From Pollenia angustigena (taxonomy: Eukaryota > Arthropoda > Insecta > Diptera > Polleniidae), in assembly GCA_930367215.1 (NCBI GenBank), contig OV884059.1, positions 225,865,803 to 225,929,802 on the forward strand: a stretch of 64,000 nt of DNA, in the 5' to 3' direction. Below are positions 57,146 to 64,000 of the stretch, piece by piece. A program made the position numbers and the translations under genes. The notes beneath the pieces are model-generated. The model was not told the DNA's origin. It ran no database searches and saw only the letters and a program-made list of their open reading frames with translations. Numbering within the stretch: the first letter of the stretch is position 1; each line of letters begins with the position of its first letter.

Positions 57146-57412
57146 AATTTGGCACGTCACACAAAAATCTTAATACCAAACTTAAGATGTTTGACAGTGA
57201 AACAAAACACAAAACGTGCGTCAGCTGTTTAAACCAGTGTTGCCAAAAAGATAATAACTAAAAAATCACTACACTCTTATAGTTTTACACAACTTTATAT
57301 TGTTTCTACTTTATTCTTCTACTTTTATACAGCTTTACAGGCCGCCGGGAGTGTAGGGATTATCTCAAGGATATTTTACCTTTTGGTGTAATTGCCTTCG
57401 GAAGGAATCAGG

Positions 57413-57651
57413 GGCCTAATTCTGGCAGCCGTGATCGAGTACTTTCTCGATTCGATGGCAAATTTTATTTCTAATTCTTTCAGTAGATACTGATCGAATC
57501 GAAATTATCTTTTCAGTATTGTGAAACTCGAGCTAATGCTTTACAACATTGAAAAAAAAATTTCGATTTGTTTAGTATTGACTGATATAATTGTATATTA
57601 AATTGCTTTCGAATCGAAAAAGTATTCGATCACGAATGCCAGAATCAGGCC
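57413..57651. mobile_element. Palindromic MITE (GGCCTAATTCTGGCA ends)
   Basis: The left end GGCCTAATTCTGGCAGCCGT and the reversed right end GGCCTGATTCTGGCATTCGT are similar, and the arms continue through GATCGA, TCGATTCGA and a TCGAAATTATCTTTTCAG word. A truncated copy is at 32.8 kb. It is 239 bp with no ORF. The target duplication was not resolved. Confidence 0.65.
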
Positions 57652-59256
57652 GCAGGTGTAGCCAAAATCGATATATAACAAATTTCTTGAGATCATTCGA
57701 TTTCTTGAGATCGCGGCTGACCAGAGTCAGTATCCTCCGACATTTAGAGTCATTATCCTCCGGTCTGACTATTGGTTTATGCCTCCGTTAGTGTACTTCT
57801 TGCGAAAAATGCTTACTGGCTTTCAGGAAGATTGTATTGCGGAAGTTTCGCCTGTCCGCTGACAGGGTACTTTCGAGGCTGTGGCTTAAGCCTAAAGTTG
57901 AGAGAAGGGACAATATTGAAAAGCCCACTAAAGAACTGATTTTTCACTTCTTGTTCGGCCCGAGGAAGAACTATCCCTATGTGCTGTTATTATTCAACAA
58001 AAGCTGCTGGCATTTTTCCAAAAGCAGTAATAAGGTAATAGCTCCAGCTCCTTTAAAAAAAAAGGCTAGTGTAAAATATTCCGGATTTTACACTCCAATG
58101 TCTACCTGGGTGCTATGGTGCCTCTCACACTCAGGGCGATTGGTAAACTCATAGTTTGTCACCAATGCCTGCTGTTCATGTAAATGCTTTTTACAACTGG
58201 AATACAAATCATTTTGTTATCAATTTTACAGAATCAAAGTCTTGTTTTCGTATTAAAAAATATCTGTTACGTAAAATTTGCCATTCAATTAATATTTTTT
58301 TTAGCAATTAATTTCCTGTAGTAGTTCCGAAACAATTTTTAAATTCATCGTCCCTGTGTAATTTGAGAGAATGTTTTTGACACAAGGGAGAAGTAAGTAT
58401 TCTAGTTAAATTTAAGTGCTTTTTAATGGATTTTAACAACCAAACAAAAGCTTTTAACAAATTAAATCAATTTTAGTTTTAGGCTAAAAACTAAATGCGG
58501 TTAAATTAAATACAGAAATTTTATAGATTAAATTAAAGCTTTAGCGAAAAATTTAATATTTAGGATAAAATGTATAAAAAAAAAAGTAAGAGATATAAAA
58601 AAAAACGTTTTTCTCCCACTTATTTTTTGACAAACCCTAATTTTCTAAAATCAAAATCTAGACTAATCCGAAAGTGTATAAAAGAAAAAACACAAAAAAC
58701 AAAAGTCTTACAAGCTGTCACGTTAAATTGCTGCTGAGCTTATGCAACATTTTTATCTAAATCTTATTTTTTTCTTTCTTGCCGAGTGATATACAATGAA
58801 GGACATCTTCCGCTTGAGGCTGACTTTTTTTTAAAAAGACGTTTTTCATGTTCAACAACATCTCATTTCAACAATCATTTCTCTCAAGTCAACAATAAAA
58901 ACCGAAGAAAAGCAAATGCAGCAGAAAAAATAAAAGAAAAGCTGCACAATTCATGAAAAAACTAAAATGAAAAAAGTTTAATGAGAAACGTAAAAAAGGT
59001 ATTACTTGAGAGCAACATCAAGAATAAGAAATATTTAAGAAAATACCGGTAAAAACTATTAGAAAATGCATTAAAAAAAAACAGGGAAAGTTTAATACTC
59101 GTGTTACCGTTTCCAGGTACCAGGTTTAAGTAACTAAACCAGTAGTGGCTGGCAAGAGCACCAATTAATATACGTGGTATAGTGGTGGGAAAAATTTTAG
59201 TACATTTCAATTAAAAATTTTTTTTAAATTTTAAATTTAATTTTCAAACAAGAGTG
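57652..59256. other. Gene-poor stretch with one unassigned frame
   Basis: A 105-codon forward frame at 57837-58154 is more balanced in base composition than its surroundings and not obviously repetitive, but I recognise no domain in it and no splice-linked partner. The rest is AT-rich. Confidence 0.35.
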
Positions 59257-59923
59257 ATATTTTCCAGGGCTGTGGAGTCGTCAAGAAATAGTTATAACTC
59301 CGACTCCGACTCCTTTTGCTTTAATTTTTTAAGTACGACTCCGACTCCGACTCCAACTCCGACTCCGACTCCGACTCCAACTCCGACTCCTACTCTAACC
59401 TATCATTATTTATGAGACTAGTTCTTATTTGACTTTAAACTCTTTTAATTTGTTTTTTAATTCAGAACCTTTTAAATGGTTAAATATAGCAAGAAAATTA
59501 TTCTGTAAAACTTTCAAATCGATATTTTAATTCTAACGTGCCGCATTGAGGAGGAAAGCTCGAAAAACATATAGCGCCCGATTAAATAGACCAACTGAGC
59601 TCTACTTTTTTGATTCTACAGTGTTATGTCATTCTTGACTAATAACTCAACAGTTGAACATTTTAAGCCAACTGTAATATAGAAAAATAATGGATTTAAT
59701 TTTGGAACCACCGAGTTTTGTTACAAACTTTCGAAAGATATGAGTTTTGATTCAAACCGTATGGGATCATTAAACTTTAGTATATTTTAAAAGTTATATT
59801 TATTTATTAAATATATGCAAACAGTGCTAAAAAATGTAACAATAGTTGTGTAGGGAAGAGATAAACTACACCAATTCACATCTGTTGGAATTTATAGATG
59901 TGTGAATTTCCATAAGTTCTATC

Positions 59924-61180
59924 TAGGGATGTGATTTCCATGCAAATGCATGTTTTTTGTCGATAGTCTTAAACCGATGACGACCAATTATCTTTCCGAA
60001 TCATTAAATTTGCGATAAAATGGCATCGATTTGTTTTTGCATATTGTTGCATATTTTGGTGAAAATGCATATTTTTGCATATTTTGGTTTTAAATGCATA
60101 TTTTTTCATATTTTAACATTTTTGAGTAATATATTTTTTTAAATTTCCATATTATAAAAAAAAGTTCTTCGAAAAATTTACAAATTGTATAAAAAAACCT
60201 TCAAAAATTTTTTTTTAAATCAATTTATTTTTTTGAGCTCTGCTTAAAATACAAGATTTCGACAAAAGATCCTTAAATTTTTAACCGATGTAGCACCTTA
60301 CATGGTTAAGGCTGCCAATTGTCCTAAAACAATTGATCGAAAACTGTTACATGCTACTTGATTGGCACATGGGTTACACCGAGTTGCAGAGGAAATCAGA
60401 AGCCAATTCGATAATATTGATTTATTGGTCTTATAACGGATTTAGTTCACTTAATAGTCAACTCAAATTAATTGATATGGCAGAAAGTAACATTAACATG
60501 TGAATGGAAAATAGCCAGACAAATTAAAAAAAAAAAAATCCAAAAACTGTTGCAAATAAAAATGGAGGATTTCAAAAAATAAAACAAATTTCAAATATTT
60601 TTGATCTAGAATCAAATGTGGGATCTAAATTAGAAAATTAATATTCTTCAAATGTATTGGCATCCTTGAGGTATGCCTCAACTTCGGTTGACGTTGGGAG
60701 ATCATTTTCCATGTAAAAAAGCTTTTTAACAGACAAAGGCTTACTTTTGATAATATAGAAAAGTATTTATTTGACTATGCAATTTAAATGATGTAGTTAT
60801 TTAAATTAACTGCCTGCTCACCTATTTCCGAACGAAGATTTCGTTCGTATAACTTACATTTAAAACAAAAAAAAATTATAAAACATTGTTTTTGTTTTAC
60901 ATTAAAGTCAAGCGAATGAAGTCTTCGTTCGAAATCGATGAACAGGGGGTAAGTTCTAAAATATATTATCCCTTTGAATAACAATAGAATAAAACCAACA
61001 ATAGAATTTTTTATTTTGTTTTGTTTTAAATAAAATAAAAAAAAAACAAACCGTTTTTTTATGAAAATGGTCAAGTTTTTAGTGCATATTTTTTATTTTT
61101 TAATGCATATTTTTTTAATTTTTAGTGCATGTTTTATGCGCATATTTTCGATTTTTTAGTGCATGAAAATCTCATCCCTA
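59924..61180. mobile_element. hAT element nested within the 59.3-kb hAT
   Basis: The ends are TAGGGATGTGATTTCCATGC and, reversed, TAGGGATGAGATTTTCATGC. The duplication GTTCTATC lies at 59916-59923 and 61181-61188. Both ends are rich in TGCATATTTT words, repeated five or more times on each side, a probable transposase-binding array. The interior carries a hAT transposase remnant at 60281-60436. It shares the TAGGGATG start with the 34.7-kb hAT. Confidence 0.85.
60281..60436 (+). pseudogene. hAT transposase remnant (catalytic-domain piece)
   Basis: The forward frame reads LTDVAPYMVKAANCPKTIDR, then KLLHAT-stop-LAHGLHRVAEEI and RSQFDNIDLL to a TAA. This matches the hAT block that begins with the catalytic T-D-x-A-x-Y-M and runs to the C-x-x-H-x-L-x-x motif. 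The Cys of C-x-x-H is replaced by TGA. About 50 codons are visible. The flanking frames are degraded and the dimerisation domain is not seen. The fragment belongs to the inner hAT by position. Inactive. Confidence 0.7.
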
Positions 61181-62754
61181 GTTCTATCTAATGCAGCTTT
61201 CGAGATAGAAAAGTTGAAAACAATGCCAAGTCCAATTTGCTAAGACGTTAAGGGCACCAAGTGTACTAAGTATTGTTTACCACAGAATTTGTAGAGACAA
61301 AGAACATCATAAGTTCTTTTTTGTAAATTGTGAAGTGAGGTCTTTTGTTTTTAATATACATACATTCAAACACTGCCGTTTTGGTCTTGTTTTATTTATT
61401 AAGTCAAATATTTAGACCAACTTTTTTAATCATTCTCAGGAAAATTAAATATATTTTTATTAAAACATGCAGATGCGCCTTCAGTTGTTACTTCTACAAT
61501 TTTTATAACACATTTTGAAGAGAAACGTACCGTAAAAAGTTCTATTATTTCTGGGATCATTAAAATATTCGGATCATTAAAATATTCGGACAAAGGCAAA
61601 TTTTTAATACAGAAATAGCATCATTTGCGATTTTCAACGTGTTTCAAAATGTGGCTTGCAGAGTTAAAAAAATATGAATTTTTAAACAACTAAATTGAAA
61701 TCGTTTTCTTCAGTACACCATTGCTTTTTTCCGTTCCAAGTTCAATATTATTATTGTCAAAGACCGAAATTTGAAATTGCAAGTCTTTATTATCTCTCCA
61801 ATTTTTCCTAAATTGAGTAGATAAAAGAATTCTCAAATCATTTTTCGGGTTTACCCCCAGATTGATGGGAATTATATTTAGAACAATGTCATGTATTTTT
61901 CCGAGCTCCTTTTCCTTCTTTGCTATTATAATTCACCTTGAAGGTTAGAACTTAAAATTAAGTTTACTAAATGCTTTCACCACAGGAGCTACAGCAGATT
62001 TCAAGTCATATATCGGAACATGGCTACAAAAATATTTGTTAATATACGATAAATAAAAACCAACAAATTTTTAACTTCCTTAATTCGGCTCTATTTCATT
62101 AGGGATATCTTGGCGAAATTCAAACAGTGAACCAGCGAGTTTTGTTACAGAAATTTTAGGTCACATAAAAACATAGAAAAGGACATGCTTCGATACAATC
62201 TATATATTTCTCATAAATTGCTAAAAGAACTGTCAAAATAAGATGTTATCTCAATTTTTTAATTTTTCTAACTCCCCTACTCATATGAAAAGTATACTGG
62301 TCATTATCTTCTGACTTCACAAATTCAAAAAGTAGACCCTCTTTTCGCCAATTCCACCAATTTATTTAAATATCAATTTATGTTTAAAAATCGTTTTTTT
62401 TTTTATGTGGAAAAAAAAATAAAATTATATGAAAAATTATATTTAAATATGAATTGATATTTTAAAAGAATTGCTGAAATTGGTCATTAAAATTTTTTTA
62501 TTTTGAAAAATATTAGAAAAAATGTTAATGCCAAAAAGTCGGAGTCGGAGTCATTAGTGTTTGTGGGTACTTCGACTCCGACTCCGGTACAAAAACCTCA
62601 ACTCCGACTCTTCAACTCCGACTCCGACTCCGACTCCGACTCCACAGCCCTGATATTTTCACCTAACGTAATGCAGCGTCTTAGACTACTCACCCACTAC
62701 CACACACTATCAAGCAGATGGCCAAGATGGTTTTACCTAATTTGTTAACTTTGG

Positions 62755-62967
62755 CAGCGCTTAAAAAACTGCAGTCAAAGTGGAAAAACTGCGATATCTT
62801 CTATTTATACATTTGTCATTGTCCAAAAAAAAAACTGTTGCTTTTACTTCTGATTAATTAAGTATAAACAATTGCTGTCAAACCAACTCAAAAATCGAAA
62901 AGTTGTACAGAAATTTTCGTTTTTTGTTCGACAGTTTTTGGTTTTGACTGCAGTTTTTTAAACCCTG
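62755..62967. mobile_element. Short hAT MITE (213 bp) with 8-bp duplication
   Basis: The left end CAGCGCTTAAAAAACTGCAG and the reversed right end CAGGGTTTAAAAAACTGCAG match at 18 of 20 bases. AACTTTGG is exact at 62747-62754 and 62968-62975. It lies about 95 bp from the right end of the large hAT. Confidence 0.85.
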
Positions 62968-63006
62968 AACTTTGGCTCTTGCCGTTATCCAGATATACAG
63001 AAAAAC

Positions 63007-63661
63007 GGTGGAGTGCAATAATGCCTTACGAAATAAGGCCTTTAAGGCTTTTTTTTTGCACTTTGAAAGTGAAATAAAGCCGTAAAGGCCTTATTGCACT
63101 TAAATTTTTTTTTTAATAAAGCAATAAAATTTCTTATTCTTCTTATATTTTATTAAAATGTACATAAAAGGATATGTCTGGAAAAAAGCATACACAAATA
63201 TTAATTTAACTGCAACAATATTGAAAATCTTTGCTTCATAAAATTTTTCTGCGTTGCGGCCTGCGGCCGCTCTTAGGGGTTTTCTCCTCCATGGGACGCG
63301 GCAGGTGGCTTCGCTGAATAAAGTTTCCCTGCGCGCGTCCCACTACGAAAGATAATGAGACGAAAGCAGGAAAACTGTATTCAGCGAAGCCACCTGCCGC
63401 GTCCTATGGAGGAGAAAACCCCTAAGATCGGCCGCAGGCCTCCACGCAGAACAACTGTATTAAGTAAAGTAACAGTGTAACAAAAGAATCAAAAAATATA
63501 AAATAAAGGCTTTATTGCACCATTGGCTAAATTTAAATAAAGGCCTTATTTCACTTTCAAAGTGCAATAAAGCCTTTTTGCAAATAAAGGCCTTATTTCT
63601 CAATTGAAAGTGAAATAAAGCCTTAAAGGCCTTATTTCGTAAGGCATTATTGCACTCCACC
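63007..63661. mobile_element. Foldback element with 9-bp duplication (Mutator-like)
   Basis: The ends GGTGGAGTGCAATAATGCCT and its inverse are exact, and the arms continue with several AATAAGGCCTTTAAGG and GCACTTTGAAAGTGAAATAA words. The direct repeat CAGAAAAAC is at 62998-63006 and 63662-63670. A 9-bp duplication and long TIRs fit a Mutator-like foldback. It holds a GC-rich palindrome at 63249-63448. Confidence 0.75.
63249..63448. repeat. GC-rich palindrome nested in the foldback element
   Basis: Two arms of about 85-90 bp share GGGGTTTTCTCCTCCAT and GGACGCGGCAGGTGGCTTCG in inverse orientation, around a centre near 63350. Base composition is far more GC-rich than the surrounding DNA. There is no ORF of note. 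It is likely another tiny foldback element of different origin. Confidence 0.75.
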
Positions 63662-63670
63662 CAGAAAAAC

Positions 63671-64000
63671 AGATGGACAGACGGACATCGTTAAATCAAC
63701 TGCGCTAAACAATTATGTATTTGTTATTTGTCGCAGAAAAAATGTCAAAAAAAAATTACACAAAAAAAAGAAACCAACTCATTAACTTGGTTTCCTTTGG
63801 TAATAATAAGATACTTCTTGTTAGTATGGGATTTTATAAAAAAATTAGAGGAAGTCGTGGTTTTTTGCTTTTATATCAAAATTTCAATAACAAACAATAC
63901 CGGACTATATGTAATACAATTATATAACAACCGAGTCCCCATCATATCTGGGGTCTTCGAAAACTCCATTTCAACGGACACATAAGCAGGTTCGCATCGT
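63671..64000. repeat. DINE-like fragment, inverted, at window end
   Basis: Reversed, 63671-63692 reads GATGTCCGTCTGTCCATCT, the GTCY core. The rest to the window edge is AT-rich with two overlapping low-complexity frames. The foldback element interrupts the word CAGAAAAAC within this fragment's flank. Confidence 0.45.

Larger units (their letters stand above)
59265..62652. mobile_element. 3.4-kb hAT element with GACTCC-repeat ends
   Basis: It begins CAGGGCTGTGGAGTCG, ends CGACTCCACAGCCCTG, and has the 8-bp duplication ATATTTTC at 59257-59264 and 62653-62660. Both subterminal zones are runs of GACTCC/GGAGTC. CAGGGCTGTGGAGTCGGAGT is, from memory, a widespread hAT terminus in animals. A second hAT is inserted inside at 59924-61180, so the original was about 2.1 kb. 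No readable transposase belongs clearly to the outer element. Confidence 0.85.

Noticed and set aside
57837..58154. Host exon or gene of 105 codons
   Set aside because: Its base composition is more balanced than its surroundings, but no domain, splice-consistent neighbour or conservation could be judged. Left as an unassigned frame within the gene-poor stretch.
1..64000. tRNA, rRNA, snRNA or bacterial-type operons and ribosome binding sites
   Set aside because: I looked for cloverleaf-like and conserved RNA words and for compact gene arrays on both strands and saw none. The DNA is eukaryotic repeat-rich sequence.

Overview
The window looks like repeat-dominated intergenic or intronic DNA from an animal, most probably a higher (brachyceran, perhaps calyptrate) fly. 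The evidence is the strongly AT-rich base composition and the repeat content. There is an intact rosa-type DD41D mariner, several copies of a repeat with a GTCY microsatellite like the fly mini-me/DINE-1 elements, a Penelope-like retroelement, BEL/Pao, Tc1, hAT and Helitron-like pieces, and many TA-, TTA- and 8-bp-duplicating MITEs. The species assignment is inference. No bacterial gene organisation, rRNA, tRNA or CRISPR array was seen, and no convincing conserved host exon was recognised.

Layout. 1-2 kb: dispersed TIR repeats and mariner debris. 2.4-4.0 kb: a non-autonomous hAT with an 8-bp target duplication. 4.4-5.1 kb: a 244-codon frame resembling the DUF7869 transposase-like domain. 5.5-6.8 kb: a complete rosa mariner with an intact 361-aa transposase, TIRs and TA duplication. 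7-15 kb: MITEs and a hAT carrying a transposase C-terminal relic, plus three small TIR elements packed end to end at 14.1-14.9 kb. 16.4-18.5 kb: a TIR element whose interior is a decayed BEL/Pao gag-protease. 19-25 kb: TIR repeats, a PIF/Harbinger-like MITE, a piggyBac-like MITE and a 1.4-kb hAT. 25.4-27.5 kb: a DINE-like copy and a Penelope 3' end with a GIY-YIG nuclease and a hammerhead-like RNA motif. 28.3-30.5 kb: a roughly 120-bp satellite split by a MITE. 31.9-35.7 kb: another DINE-like region with a non-LTR endonuclease relic, a foldback repeat, and a hAT with long TIRs. 36.0-39.1 kb: three 0.9-1.0-kb copies of a CACAG-terminus element, two of them forming a long palindrome. 41.8-46.6 kb: a stack of nested insertions. 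47.5-48.2 kb: a 17-bp minisatellite split by a perfect hairpin. 50.4-53.8 kb: a DINE-like copy, a 403-bp tandem duplication and a Helitron-like 3' end. 54.7-57.2 kb: Tc1 and mariner relics. 59.3-62.7 kb: a 3.4-kb hAT with a second hAT inside it. 62.8-63.7 kb: a short hAT MITE and a 9-bp-duplicating foldback element that contains a GC-rich palindrome.

The genes do not form a pathway. They are enzymes of mobile elements, and only the rosa transposase is visibly intact. Insertion order can be read from the nesting and from the duplicated target sites. Element names above superfamily level are my judgement from termini and motifs, without database comparison.
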